DNA from: Ruminococcus callidus
GTDB lineage: Bacteria > Bacillota > Clostridia > Oscillospirales > Ruminococcaceae
Direction of reading: 5' to 3'
Assembly (NCBI RefSeq): GCF_020709055.1
Contig: NZ_JAJFCK010000006.1
Coordinates: 1-64,000, forward strand
Length of the DNA: 64,000 nt
Shown here piece after piece: positions 19,094 through 27,382 of this stretch. The notes beneath the pieces were generated by a model that was not told where the DNA came from, did not search any database, and worked only from the letters and a program-made list of their open reading frames with translations. A program made the position numbers and the translations under genes. Numbering within the stretch: the stretch's first letter is position 1; each line of letters begins with the position of its first letter.

Positions 19094-19127
19094 GAACCCC
19101 TGACACCTTTCACGGTATCAGGGGTTC
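19094..19127. terminator. Hairpin between the subfamily B element and the small Gln/Asn-rich gene
   Basis: GAACCCCTGA pairs with TCAGGGGTTC across a 14-nt loop. A T run is lacking on both sides, so termination strength is uncertain. It could end the minus-strand small gene. Confidence 0.5.
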
Positions 19128-19144
19128 GCTGTTACGTGAATGCT

Positions 19145-19303
19145 TTATCTGCCGCAGCCACAGCCGCAATCGTCATCCCGATCGCCCTGATTCTGGTTCT
19201 GGCAGTTCTGTGCCTGCTGCTGACGCTGCTTCTGCTGCGCCTGCTGCTGCTGGCGGTTCTGGTTCTGCTGGCGGTGACAGTTCTGATTCTGCTGCTTTGC
19301 CAT
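19145..19303 (-). CDS. Small Gln/Asn-rich protein with Cys-Gly tail (52 aa)
   Basis: A short frame starting MAKQQNQNC, continuing with Gln/Asn/Arg runs and ending DDDCGCGCGR. GGAG lies 6 bases before the ATG, and codon use is dominated by CAG and AAC. Six Cys and a C-terminal acidic-plus-CGCGCG motif suggest metal binding or cross-linking, which is inference. Similar Gln/Asn-rich short proteins are seen in spore-forming Clostridia, and the gpr protease gene is 0.8 kb away, but no GPR cleavage motif is visible. The opposite strand gives a Leu-rich frame that is its shadow. No sigma-A promoter was found. Confidence 0.6.
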   Translation of the reverse strand: MAKQQNQNCHRQQNQNRQQQQAQQKQRQQQAQNCQNQNQGDRDDDCGCGCGR

Positions 19304-19465
19304 GGGTCACTCCATTTCTCCGCACACAGGCCATCCGTTTCCCGCACACGACCGGTGCGGTGCAGTTCGTGCGCCACGATGGAAACGGCAGCACGGCGAA
19401 ATCCTGTTTCCGCCGACACTCTCAGTTTGCCCGTCTGCGCTCCGCCGATACCCGACAGTTTCTGG

Positions 19466-19501
19466 AAAAACAAAAAAGCGTGTCCCATCTTTGGAACACG
19501 C
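19466..19501 (-). terminator. Intrinsic terminator after rpsT
   Basis: On the minus strand GCGTGTTCC and GGGACACGC pair (one G-U) across a 6-nt loop, followed by a T-rich tract. Confidence 0.85.
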
Positions 19502-19535
19502 ACTCTCTGTTTCTCTTTGCAGGAAAAAGCGTTGC

Positions 19536-19796
19536 TTAGCCAGCAGCGTTCAGCTTCTTTGCCAGCTGAGACTTCTTGCGGGCAGCTGCATTCTTGTGCA
19601 TCAGACCCTTTGCGCAAGCCTGATCAACACGCTTGATGGCAGCACGTACTGCGACTTCCTTATCAGCTGCGCCAGCTGCACATGCAGCGTCAGCCTTCTT
19701 GATCATAGTCTTCAGGTTGGACTTGCGAGCCTTGTTTGCAGCAGTCTTTGTCGTAATAACCTTAACACGCTTTTTTGCAGAACGAATATTCGGCAT
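19536..19796 (-). CDS. rpsT: 30S ribosomal protein S20
   Basis: An 86-residue, strongly basic, Ala/Lys-rich protein starting MPNIRSAKKRV, the standard S20 opening. It binds 16S rRNA early in small-subunit assembly. GGAG lies 9 bases before the ATG at 19796; upstream in-frame ATGs in the leader are not needed. It is monocistronic with promoter, leader and terminator. Confidence 0.97.
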   Translation of the reverse strand: MPNIRSAKKRVKVITTKTAANKARKSNLKTMIKKADAACAAGAADKEVAVRAAIKRVDQACAKGLMHKNAAARKKSQLAKKLNAAG

Positions 19797-19870
19797 AATA
19801 GTTACTCCTTTTAAAATCATGGTTTTGGGCGGAATTCCCGTGAATAACCGGACTTTTGTCGTCATACACT

Positions 19871-20009
19871 AAAAACGGCATTGACACGGTACCGTTTTTC
19901 GTGCAGGAAATTCCCATTGCATTGGAACGACCAAATGCTGACAGCTGCCCGAATGGGGCAACATGCCGTGACTATTTATTATTATAACACAGGCAAAGCA
20001 GAAATGCAA
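19871..20009 (-). promoter_or_regulatory. rpsT promoter and leader hairpin
   Basis: On the minus strand TTGCAT (20004-20009) and TATAAT (19981-19986) are 17 bp apart. In the leader, AAAAACGG (19871-19878) and CCGTTTTT (19892-19899) form a hairpin whose minus-strand 3' arm ends in five T, like an attenuator. Autoregulation of S20 through its leader is plausible but not shown. Confidence 0.65.
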
Positions 20010-20084
20010 TAGATATTTTTGAGAAAGCCGACAAAAATTTTTCGTGCAAAGCCAGCGAATTGCACAAAATCAGGAGGGATTTTC

Positions 20085-20939
20085 ATGGCATCGATTCGAA
20101 CCGACCTCGCTGTGGAGTGCACTGCCGCAGCGCCGGCGCTGCCGGGGATCACGCAGCAGACACGGGGCACGTATTTTTCCACCACCGAGATCTGCATCAA
20201 AAATGACACCTGCGGTGCGCCCATCGGGAAGCCCGCCGGACGATACGTCACACTGGAAACTGACAGCCTGAACCGGAGCCACGAAAACTACGCCCAGATG
20301 GCACAGGAGCTGGCGGAGGAACTGGAGGCTTTTCTGCCGGCGGAGGGCTGCGTCTTTGTCGCCGGACTGGGAAACCGTGCCATTACGCCAGATGCCCTCG
20401 GGCCACGCACCGCTGCCAAGGTGCTGGCGACCCGCCATTTTTCGCAGGCGATGACGGAGGAGGAGCGCTCCTGTCTGCCGGAGCTGCGGCCGGTCTGTGT
20501 GCTGGCCGGGGGCGTGCTGGGGCAAACTGGCATGGAGTCCGCCGAACTCATCCACGCCGTCTGCCGGGAGGTGCAGCCGGCGGCAGTGGTGGCGGTGGAT
20601 GCGCTCGCCTGTGCGGAGCTGTCCCGCCTTGGGACAACCATCCAGATGAGCGACAGCGGCATCAGCCCCGGCAGCGGCGTCGCCAACCACCGCAGAGAGC
20701 TGTCCCGACGCACGCTGGGCATTCCGGTCATTGCGCTGGGCATTCCCACAGTAGTAGACCTCCACACGGCAGCACAGAGCATCTATGGCAGACCTGTGCC
20801 CAAGGGACAGCCGAACATGATGGTCACGCCACGGGATGTGGATCGTCTCATCGACCACACCGGCGACCTGCTGGCGTGTGCTCTCAACATGGCACTGCAT
20901 CCGGGGATGAGCTTTGAACAGGCGGAGAGTCTGGGGTAA
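20085..20939 (+). CDS. gpr: GPR endopeptidase (spore germination protease)
   Basis: The 284-residue enzyme degrades small acid-soluble spore proteins at germination. Motifs visible are VAGLGNRAITPDALGPR, the region VAVDALAC and TIQMSDSGISPGSGV. The N-terminus RTDLAVE matches the propeptide type that is removed for activation. AGGAGGG precedes the ATG at good spacing. The gene implies a spore-forming ancestry or capacity. A forespore-specific promoter is expected, but I could not identify one with confidence. Confidence 0.95.
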   Translation: MASIRTDLAVECTAAAPALPGITQQTRGTYFSTTEICIKNDTCGAPIGKPAGRYVTLETDSLNRSHENYAQMAQELAEELEAFLPAEGCVFVAGLGNRAITPDALGPRTAAKVLATRHFSQAMTEEERSCLPELRPVCVLAGGVLGQTGMESAELIHAVCREVQPAAVVAVDALACAELSRLGTTIQMSDSGISPGSGVANHRRELSRRTLGIPVIALGIPTVVDLHTAAQSIYGRPVPKGQPNMMVTPRDVDRLIDHTGDLLACALNMALHPGMSFEQAESLG

Positions 20940-20943
20940 CACA

Positions 20944-20980
20944 CAAAGCGGGAGGACACTGTCATGTCCTCCCGCTTTTT
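20944..20980 (+). terminator. Intrinsic terminator after gpr
   Basis: AAAGCGGGAGGACA pairs with TGTCCTCCCGCTTT, followed by a T run. Confidence 0.88.
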
Positions 20981-20994
20981 CTGCGAAATATTCA

Positions 20995-21316
20995 GAGCTT
21001 GTATTCATAGAAAATATATGCGGATTTTCGAGCAAATTTTTTTGCAGACAAGGCAAAAATTTGCAGGCATACTTTCGTATGGCAAGAATTTTTCACGCAG
21101 TATGCAACAAAATTTGCCGAAAAGACGTAGGGGTTGTTTGAAAAATAGCGATGTTTGGAAAAATGCACAGAAATTACTGTATGTTAGGAGAGAATCCGCA
21201 GGCAGGCTGTCGCCTGACAAGGATTTTCGACGACACAGACAGTGATTTATGGGCGTTTTGACAAATGTACGGATTTTTCAAACAAGCCCTAGATAGACGC
21301 CTATGAACACGAGCTC
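20995..21316. mobile_element. Small inverted-repeat element, subfamily B, copy 2, interrupted by a second element
   Basis: The outer element is nearly identical to copy 1 at 18921. TCA at 20992-20994 and at 21317-21319 is the 3-bp duplication; the right one is the reverse complement of the rsmI stop codon TGA. At 21131-21289 another element is inserted. Without it the outer element is about 161 bp. Confidence 0.88.
21131..21289. mobile_element. Nested inverted-repeat element, subfamily D (159 bp) with TA duplication
   Basis: The ends GGGGTTGTTTGAAAAAT and ATTTTTCAAACAAGCCC are inverted repeats with one mismatch. The element interrupts GACGTAGATAG, as seen in copy 1, and TA flanks both sides (21129-21130, 21290-21291), so a 2-bp target duplication is directly visible. 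An internal hairpin with arms CAGGC/GCCTG resembles the subfamily A hairpin. It contains no supported gene. Confidence 0.88.
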
Positions 21317-22135
21317 TCAGGCATCGTATAGCTGGTTTTTCCGGAATCCGGTTTCCGCTGCCACCGCCTTGCACGCCTGCGTCCGCTTCTCGCCGCCGGC
21401 AATGCGCTGGCGCACCATCTCGCACGCCTCCTCCAGCGACACCGCCGGTTTTTCCCGGGACACTGCGCCGGCGACCACCAGCACAAATTCCCCACGGGGC
21501 GGCGTCTGCTGGTAAAACGCCACGGCTTCCGCCAGCGTGGTGCGGCGCACTTCCTCATGCACCTTGGTCAGCTCCCGGCACAGCGAGATCTCCCGCTCGC
21601 CCCCGAAGCATTCCAGCATGTCCCCCAGCGTGCGGCAGAGTTTGTGGGGGGCTTCGTAGAACACCATGGTGCGCTGCTCCTCCCGCAGACTCTCCAGATG
21701 TGCCCTGCGCTGGCTGGCGTTGGCGGAGAGAAACCCCTCGAACGTAAACCGTGCCGTGTGCTGTCCGGACACTGCCAGCGCAGCAATCACGGCGCTTGGG
21801 CCGGGCACGACCTCCACCGGAACGCCCTGTTCATAGCACAGCTGCACCAGCGGTTCGCCGGGATCGGAGATACAGGGCATGCCTGCATCCGTGACCACAC
21901 CGCAGGATTCGCCGGCAAGCAGCCGGCTGACGATGTTCTGGGCGATGTTCTGCCCGCTGTGCTCGTGGTAACTAAGGGCAGGCGTGTGGATGTCGAAATG
22001 GGACAGCAGTTTTCGTGTCACACGGGTGTCCTCCGCTGCAATGAAATCCACCTCCTCCAGCAGGCGCAGCTGGCGCATGGTGATGTCCTCCAGATTGCCG
22101 ATGGGCGTGCCGATGATATATAGTGTACCGCTCAT
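21317..22135 (-). CDS. rsmI: 16S rRNA (cytidine(1402)-2'-O)-methyltransferase
   Basis: The 272-residue protein opens with LYIIGTPIGNLEDIT and EDTRVTRKLL, the signature of RsmI/YraL, a tetrapyrrole-methylase-fold enzyme that 2'-O-methylates C1402 of 16S rRNA using SAM. GxPxxSDPG-type loops are present (GMPCISDPGEP). It is the last gene of a minus-strand operon with the MATE transporter, trmN6 and HAD genes. Its stop codon TGA coincides with the target duplication of the subfamily B element. Confidence 0.95.
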   Translation of the reverse strand: MSGTLYIIGTPIGNLEDITMRQLRLLEEVDFIAAEDTRVTRKLLSHFDIHTPALSYHEHSGQNIAQNIVSRLLAGESCGVVTDAGMPCISDPGEPLVQLCYEQGVPVEVVPGPSAVIAALAVSGQHTARFTFEGFLSANASQRRAHLESLREEQRTMVFYEAPHKLCRTLGDMLECFGGEREISLCRELTKVHEEVRRTTLAEAVAFYQQTPPRGEFVLVVAGAVSREKPAVSLEEACEMVRQRIAGGEKRTQACKAVAAETGFRKNQLYDA

Positions 22136-22148
22136 AACCGCTCTCCTC

Positions 22149-23516
22149 TCATACCTCTTCTACCAGATTGCTGATCCAGACACCCCTGCGAATCAGGACA
22201 TAGCCCACCAGCACCTTGATGAGATCCGCTGCCTGCACGATGGCATAGACCGCCAGAATCGGCAGCGCTGTCAGATGGCACAGCAGCAGCGCCATGGGCA
22301 CGGGAATCAGCCATGTATACACGCTGTCAAACAGGAACGTCACCAGCGTTTTTCCGCCGGAGCGCAGGGTGAAGTACAGGGCATTCAGAAAGCCCTGCAC
22401 AGGGAAAAACAGCGCTGTGATCACAATGAACCACTGCCCGTACTGCTGCACCTGCGCCGTGGTGTCGTAGAGCTTGGGAAACACACCGGATACGCACACC
22501 AGAATCACGGTCAGACCCAGACTGACGGCACCGGTGAACCACATCAGATGGAACGCATCTTTTTTTGCCTTTTCATACATAGATGCGCCCAGTGTCTGCC
22601 CGATGAGAATGCCCACCGCTGAACCAAGGGCGACAAACACCACATTCAGCAGATTGCACAGAGCGTTGGAGATGTTCAGTCCGGCGACGATCTCCAGCCC
22701 TCTGGTGGAATAGCACTGAGTCAGGGCAGCGATACCGCCGGCCCACAGAAATTCGTTGAAAAAGATGGGCAGTCCCTTCCGCACCACCTTTTGCGCCAGC
22801 TGCTTCGGCACACGAAATGTCCGGTAGATGCCCTGTAAGAACACATGCTTCTTCCGGCAGGCGTGCGCCCAGATGACCACAATGCCCATCTCTGCCACAC
22901 GTGCCAGCACGGTGGCAATGGCAGCACCACGCACTCCCAGCTTCGGCATACCGCAGTTGCCGTAGATCAGCATGTAGTTCAGCACCACGTCCACGGCCAC
23001 CGAGGCAACGCCGGCGACCATCGGCTTGACGCTGCTGCCGGTTTCCCGCAGGCTGCTGGCGTAGACCTGCGTCACCACAAAGAACGGCAGCCCGATGAGC
23101 ATGATGTGCAGATACTGCTTGGCAAACGTCATGGTCAGTCCGGCGTCCACCGTGGCGCTCTCCCCGTGGAGATACAGCCCGATGAGGGTGTCGTCCCCCA
23201 GCAGAAAGACCAGTAGTCCGCCGATCAGACACAGGGTAGTGATCCAGCCCTTGATGCGGAATGTGTTCTGAAAGCCCTCCAGATTGTGCTGCCCGTAGTA
23301 CTGGGCGCCGTAGATGCCCGGGCCGGAGAGTCCGCCGAAAATCGCCAGGTTGAACACAAAGATCAGCTGGCTCGCAATGGAAACGGCGGTCATCGCCTCC
23401 GTCCCCTGACTTCCTACCATGATGTTGTCCACCAGACTCACCATATTGGTAATGCCGTTCTGGATCATCATGGGAACGGACAATTGCAGTGCCCGTTTAT
23501 AGATTTGGTTTTTCAC
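22149..23516 (-). CDS. MATE family efflux transporter
   Basis: A 455-residue membrane protein with about 12 hydrophobic segments and the MATE-type opening in which SVPMMIQNGI is followed by VDNIMVGS. Members export drugs, metabolites or dyes in exchange for H+ or Na+. The substrate is not predictable. The start overlaps the end of the upstream methyltransferase gene by 20 bp, and rsmI follows 13 bp after the stop, so translation is coupled within an operon. Confidence 0.92.
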   Translation of the reverse strand: MKNQIYKRALQLSVPMMIQNGITNMVSLVDNIMVGSQGTEAMTAVSIASQLIFVFNLAIFGGLSGPGIYGAQYYGQHNLEGFQNTFRIKGWITTLCLIGGLLVFLLGDDTLIGLYLHGESATVDAGLTMTFAKQYLHIMLIGLPFFVVTQVYASSLRETGSSVKPMVAGVASVAVDVVLNYMLIYGNCGMPKLGVRGAAIATVLARVAEMGIVVIWAHACRKKHVFLQGIYRTFRVPKQLAQKVVRKGLPIFFNEFLWAGGIAALTQCYSTRGLEIVAGLNISNALCNLLNVVFVALGSAVGILIGQTLGASMYEKAKKDAFHLMWFTGAVSLGLTVILVCVSGVFPKLYDTTAQVQQYGQWFIVITALFFPVQGFLNALYFTLRSGGKTLVTFLFDSVYTWLIPVPMALLLCHLTALPILAVYAIVQAADLIKVLVGYVLIRRGVWISNLVEEV

Positions 23517-24228
23517 AATATTCCTCCAATGTCAGACGTGTTGTCACAGCGTTTCCGTCTGCAATGATGCGCAGGGGCAGAACGTTCAGGAACGGCTTTC
23601 CGCCGCTTCTGCCCTCCAGCAGAAAGAGCCACGGCGCAGCATCCGCTGCCTTTGCCACAAATTGCAGCCGTTTGGGTTCGATGCCCTGACTGCGCATGGC
23701 AGCGATGCAGTCCGCCAGCCGTTCCGGCCGGTTGCAGATGCAGAGCCGTCCGCCGAAGCGCAGCAGCTTCTTTGCCGCAAGGCAGATATCCCCGATGTTG
23801 CAGAGCACCTCGTGCCGTGCGATCTTCTGGGCGGTGAGCTGGCTCTCCAGTCCTGCCTGATAGGCTTTGTAGGGCGGATTGCAGGTCACCAGATCCAGCT
23901 GTCCCAGGGGTGCGCCCTCCCAGAGGGTTTTCAGGTCGGCGCAGACCGGATGCATCCGGGACCGGATGCCGGTGCTCGCTGCCATGCCACGCCGCATCTG
24001 GTCGATTGCCTCCGGCTGAATGTCCACGCCGTAGATCTCCTGCGGAGCATCCTTCCGCTGCATGAGCATGGGGATAATCCCGCAGCCGGTGCCCAGGTCG
24101 CAGACCCGTTCCTTTCGGCGGTAGGCTGAGAACTCCGCCAGCAGCACGGCATCCGTCCCGAACCGGTGCCACTGGCTGGTGCAGACGTTCAGCCCGTCTG
24201 CAATGGCTTCATACGACAATTCCGGCAT
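23497..24228 (-). CDS. tRNA1(Val) (adenine(37)-N6)-methyltransferase family protein
   Basis: The 243-residue SAM-dependent methyltransferase carries the SAM loop DLGTGCGIIP and the amino-methyltransferase motif NPPY, as in TrmN6/YabB-type enzymes modifying A37 of tRNA-Val. The start at 24228 has AAAGGAG upstream; an ATG 21 bp earlier overlaps the preceding gene. In many Firmicutes this gene sits next to rsmI, as it nearly does here. The exact tRNA target is inferred from family. Confidence 0.85.
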   Translation of the reverse strand: MPELSYEAIADGLNVCTSQWHRFGTDAVLLAEFSAYRRKERVCDLGTGCGIIPMLMQRKDAPQEIYGVDIQPEAIDQMRRGMAASTGIRSRMHPVCADLKTLWEGAPLGQLDLVTCNPPYKAYQAGLESQLTAQKIARHEVLCNIGDICLAAKKLLRFGGRLCICNRPERLADCIAAMRSQGIEPKRLQFVAKAADAAPWLFLLEGRSGGKPFLNVLPLRIIADGNAVTTRLTLEEYCEKPNL

Positions 24229-24241
24229 AACACTGCTCCTT

Positions 24242-24907
24242 TCAGACACCCCGCAGAACGGGCTTCATCTCCAACAAATCCTGCACATGCACCGTTGCGG
24301 TGGCGCAGATCTCCGGCCAGACCGGCTGGCTGGCATTGTCGTACACGCCCACGGTAAAGAAACCGGCACGCTTCGCCGTTTGCAGGGCATAGAGGGAGTC
24401 CTCCGCCACGGCGATCTGCCGTCTGCCCAGATGCAGCTTCTGCGCCGCCTGCTGAAAGATCTGAGGCTGGGACTTGGGTGCGCCGGCATCCTGCTCTGTG
24501 ATGAGAAATTGCAGCCGTTCCCACACGCCAAGACGTTTCAGGGCTGCGGCAGCCAGCTCCCCATAAGTCGCCGTTGCCACGCCGTAGACGATGTTCTGCC
24601 CGTCCAGCCAATCCAGCAGCTCCATGGCGTGGGGCTTCAGGGGCAGCAGCTCCCGATACTCCTCCGCTACCATGTCGGACACCTGCTTCGCAATGCGCTC
24701 CGGCGTGGTGGGCAGGGAGAACTCCTCCACAAAGAAATGGGAGAACTCCTCGATGGACATGCGCTGTACCCGTTCGGAGAGATCCGGCGGCACTTCCCTG
24801 CCGTAGTACGCCATAAGCTTATGGTCAACCTGTCCCCACATGCCCGTGGAATCCAGCAGTGTGCCGTCCAGATCGAAAATGATGCCTTGGAGGGTGTTGT
24901 GTTCCAT
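24242..24907 (-). CDS. HAD-superfamily hydrolase (beta-phosphoglucomutase-like)
   Basis: A 221-residue haloacid dehalogenase-type phosphatase/mutase. It has the nucleophile motif DLDGTLLDS (Asp12, Asp14), motif II GVATATYG and motif III/IV EDSLYALQTAK. The helical cap domain places it in subfamily I. Substrate cannot be assigned: beta-phosphoglucomutase, phosphoglycolate phosphatase and riboflavin-pathway phosphatases share this architecture. It is the first gene of the operon leading to rsmI. AAAGGA precedes the ATG at 24907. Confidence 0.85.
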   Translation of the reverse strand: MEHNTLQGIIFDLDGTLLDSTGMWGQVDHKLMAYYGREVPPDLSERVQRMSIEEFSHFFVEEFSLPTTPERIAKQVSDMVAEEYRELLPLKPHAMELLDWLDGQNIVYGVATATYGELAAAALKRLGVWERLQFLITEQDAGAPKSQPQIFQQAAQKLHLGRRQIAVAEDSLYALQTAKRAGFFTVGVYDNASQPVWPEICATATVHVQDLLEMKPVLRGV

Positions 24908-24977
24908 ATTGTTTCCTTTCACAAACAACAGCGGTCAGCACTGCTGCCTCCCGCTGTCTATTGCCTGTTTTAGATGA

Positions 24978-25028
24978 GAACCTGTCTTCACAAGCGTATC
25001 CACATATATTTCTTGTGAAGACCGGTTC
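24978..25028. mobile_element. Miniature subfamily A element (51 bp) with TGA duplication
   Basis: It consists almost only of the two subfamily A ends, GAACCTGTCTTCACAAG and CTTGTGAAGACCGGTTC, with about 17 bp between. The internal part of the full element is missing. TGA at 24975-24977 and 25029-25031 is the 3-bp duplication. It lies 17 bp downstream of the GH13 stop codon and forms a strong hairpin. It may act as a terminator for that gene. Confidence 0.85.
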
Positions 25029-25045
25029 TGATTTGATACGCTCGG

Positions 25046-26638
25046 TTATACCATGGTGAATCTCGGCTGGTTATCGTGCGCCGTACCGGTGAAGACGGAC
25101 TTCGGCATTGCCCAGACGCTGCCGTCCTGTTCCTTCCGGTAAACCACCAGCTCCTCCTGTGTTTCCGCATGGCGGACGGAGGTCTGGAGCAGTTCGCAGA
25201 CGGAGCCGTCCAGCACATCACGATACTTGGCGCCGACTTCCAGACGGGTCGGCTCCGGAACGGCAACTGCCTCTTCTGCCGGCTCTGTCTGGTTGACGAT
25301 GTCGTCCTCCACCAGAATCATCGAGGAGAACGGTGCCATACGAATCCATGCGCCGCCGTTTTCCACCTGTACCGGCTGACCGCTGATGACATCCACCAGC
25401 GAGGGAACGTGAGTGCCGAAGCGGAATTCGCTGGGGCAGTCCTCCAGATTCAGTGCCACGTAAACCGTTCTGCCGTCCTGCTCCTTGGCAAACAGCAGCT
25501 GGCGGTTGCGCACCTCTACGGTGTAGTAGGAACCGGTGCGCAGTGCCGGATAGGCGTGGTAGATTCTGCCCAGCTTGACCAGATGGCGGTACAGGTCGAG
25601 GTTTCCGCTGCGGTTCAGGTCGTCCAGATTCAGGCAGGGACGCAGACCGTCGTCGGAGTTGTTCTCGTGCCGTCCCATGACACCGTATTCACTGCCGTAA
25701 TAGATGGACGGGATGCCCGGCATGCAGTACAGCAGCGTGTAGCACAGAGGCAGGTAGCGCTGGTCGACCAGCGTGCTGGCAAGGCGATTCACATCGTGGT
25801 TATCCACAAAGTTGTACAGCGCCGTGCCCTGATAGATGCCGCCGTTGCCGAACTGGCGGTTGATGCTGTAGTTGATCTCGAAGTAGTTCTTGTCGTTGTG
25901 GGAGGAGTAGATGCCCTTATAGCACTCGTAGTTGGTAACGCTGTCCAGCATCTCCGGATTTGCCCAGCGCTTATAGTCGCCGTGGATGATCTCGCCCATG
26001 AGCCAGAATTCCGGATTGCGCTCCTTGCAGAAGTTGTGGATCCGGCGGAAGAAGTCGAAGTCCACACAGTCTGCGGCATCGAAACGAATGCCGTCGATGT
26101 GGAACTCATCCATCCACATGCCAACCGCATCGATGAGGTAATCGCACACGTGCCAGTTGCGCAGGTTCAGCTTGACCAGATTATAGTAGCCGTTCCAGCC
26201 CTCATACCAGAAATTGTCGCCGCAGGGACTCTGTCCGCCGAAGTTCAGACCGGCGAACCAGTCGCAGTACTCCGAGGCCTGTCCCTTTTCCTGCACATCC
26301 CTGAACGCCCAGAAGTTTCTGCCCACGTGGTTGAAAACGCCGTCCAGAATGACCCGGATGCCGTTCTTGTGCAGTTCGTCGCAGATGTGAGCAAACATCT
26401 CGTTGGTGCCCAGACGGCGGTCGATGACACGATAGTCCGTGGTGTCATAGCCGTGCTCCACCGATTCGAACACCGGTCCGAAGTAAACGGCATCCACGCC
26501 CAGTTCTTTCAGATGCGGGATCCAGTCCAGCACCTTTTCCAGACGGTTCACCGGTTCTCCGCCCTCGTTGAACTTGGGCGCTCCGCAGAAGCCCAGGGGA
26601 TAGATGTGATACATCACAGCGTTTTCATACCAATTCAT
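25046..26638 (-). CDS. Cytoplasmic GH13 alpha-amylase-family enzyme with C-terminal DUF1653-like domain
   Basis: The 530-residue protein has no signal peptide. Its GH13 barrel shows nucleophile Asp187 (GIRFDAAD), acid/base Glu216 (LMGEI) and Asp282 (VDNHD), resembling cyclomaltodextrinase or oligosaccharide-processing enzymes. About residues 472-522 form an extra module with RHAETQEELVVYR, closely matching the DUF1653 pattern. Such a fusion is unusual in my knowledge. The substrate is probably intracellular alpha-glucan or malto-oligosaccharide. GGAGG precedes the ATG. A 51-bp inverted-repeat element lies just past the stop. Confidence 0.85.
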   Translation of the reverse strand: MNWYENAVMYHIYPLGFCGAPKFNEGGEPVNRLEKVLDWIPHLKELGVDAVYFGPVFESVEHGYDTTDYRVIDRRLGTNEMFAHICDELHKNGIRVILDGVFNHVGRNFWAFRDVQEKGQASEYCDWFAGLNFGGQSPCGDNFWYEGWNGYYNLVKLNLRNWHVCDYLIDAVGMWMDEFHIDGIRFDAADCVDFDFFRRIHNFCKERNPEFWLMGEIIHGDYKRWANPEMLDSVTNYECYKGIYSSHNDKNYFEINYSINRQFGNGGIYQGTALYNFVDNHDVNRLASTLVDQRYLPLCYTLLYCMPGIPSIYYGSEYGVMGRHENNSDDGLRPCLNLDDLNRSGNLDLYRHLVKLGRIYHAYPALRTGSYYTVEVRNRQLLFAKEQDGRTVYVALNLEDCPSEFRFGTHVPSLVDVISGQPVQVENGGAWIRMAPFSSMILVEDDIVNQTEPAEEAVAVPEPTRLEVGAKYRDVLDGSVCELLQTSVRHAETQEELVVYRKEQDGSVWAMPKSVFTGTAHDNQPRFTMV

Positions 26639-26688
26639 ATCATTTTCCTCCTATTCTATCACACAGAGCCAAACAGCTCTGAAAGAGC

Positions 26689-27288
26689 TCACTTTACAGA
26701 GCCCTCCAAATAGTACGTTGCCTCCATATCCGCCACATTGACCGCCAGCGCCAGCGGGAACATCTCCAGCGCTCTGCCGATGCTGTTCTTGTCCTCTATG
26801 CCGGAAAAGCCCATGTGATAGCGAATGGCAAACGCCTCGTCCTGTGTCAGGTGCATGAAGCACTGGATCATGTAGACGGACTTTTCCCCGTGGCCGTAGG
26901 GCAGGCTGTCCCGTATGGTGTAATACGGCACCCGTTCCCAGACGCCCTGTTCATTTTTGGCGTTGCGGTAATCCACCGCATAAAAGCCCACCTTGCAGAT
27001 ATCGTGGAGCAGTGCCGTAATGGCAATGGTCTCGGGGGTATAATCCATGCCGTACAGCTCCTTGGTACGGGGACGGCTCAGATAATCCTTCAGGCACTCG
27101 TACACATTCAGGCTGTGCTCCACCAGCCCGCCCTCATATGCCCCGTGGAAACGGGTACTGGAGGGTGCAGTAAAAAAATCGCTGGCATCGGAATCCAGCC
27201 ACGCAAGGAGCCGGTCGGCGCCGCGGCGTGTAATGTGTTCCTGATAGACGGCGATAAATTCTTCTCGTTTGGTCACAAAATCCACCAC
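26689..27288 (-). CDS. HD-domain protein (predicted metal-dependent phosphohydrolase)
   Basis: A 199-residue protein with the HD-domain ligand pattern GLVEHSLNV, LLHDICK, GHGEKS and the late Asp in NVADMEA. HD proteins are nucleotide or phosphate-ester hydrolases; no specific reaction can be assigned. The start is uncertain: GTG at 27288 or GTG at 27276, the latter with GGTGG in front. It follows its own spacing upstream of the GH13 gene and may be cotranscribed with it. Confidence 0.8.
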   Translation of the reverse strand: MVDFVTKREEFIAVYQEHITRRGADRLLAWLDSDASDFFTAPSSTRFHGAYEGGLVEHSLNVYECLKDYLSRPRTKELYGMDYTPETIAITALLHDICKVGFYAVDYRNAKNEQGVWERVPYYTIRDSLPYGHGEKSVYMIQCFMHLTQDEAFAIRYHMGFSGIEDKNSIGRALEMFPLALAVNVADMEATYYLEGSVK

Positions 27289-27382
27289 ACTTTCTGCTGT
27301 CTATTATACCACGTTTCTGCGGAATTGGCAAGTATTCTCCTGAAAAACACAGGAAACGGGAAAGCTGCGGCGATATCACCGC

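Noticed and set aside
19136..19636. Leu-rich 'membrane protein' frame on the plus strand
   Set aside because: The Leu/Val runs are the complement of CAG/AAC codons of the minus-strand Gln/Asn-rich peptide, and the frame continues into rpsT antisense.
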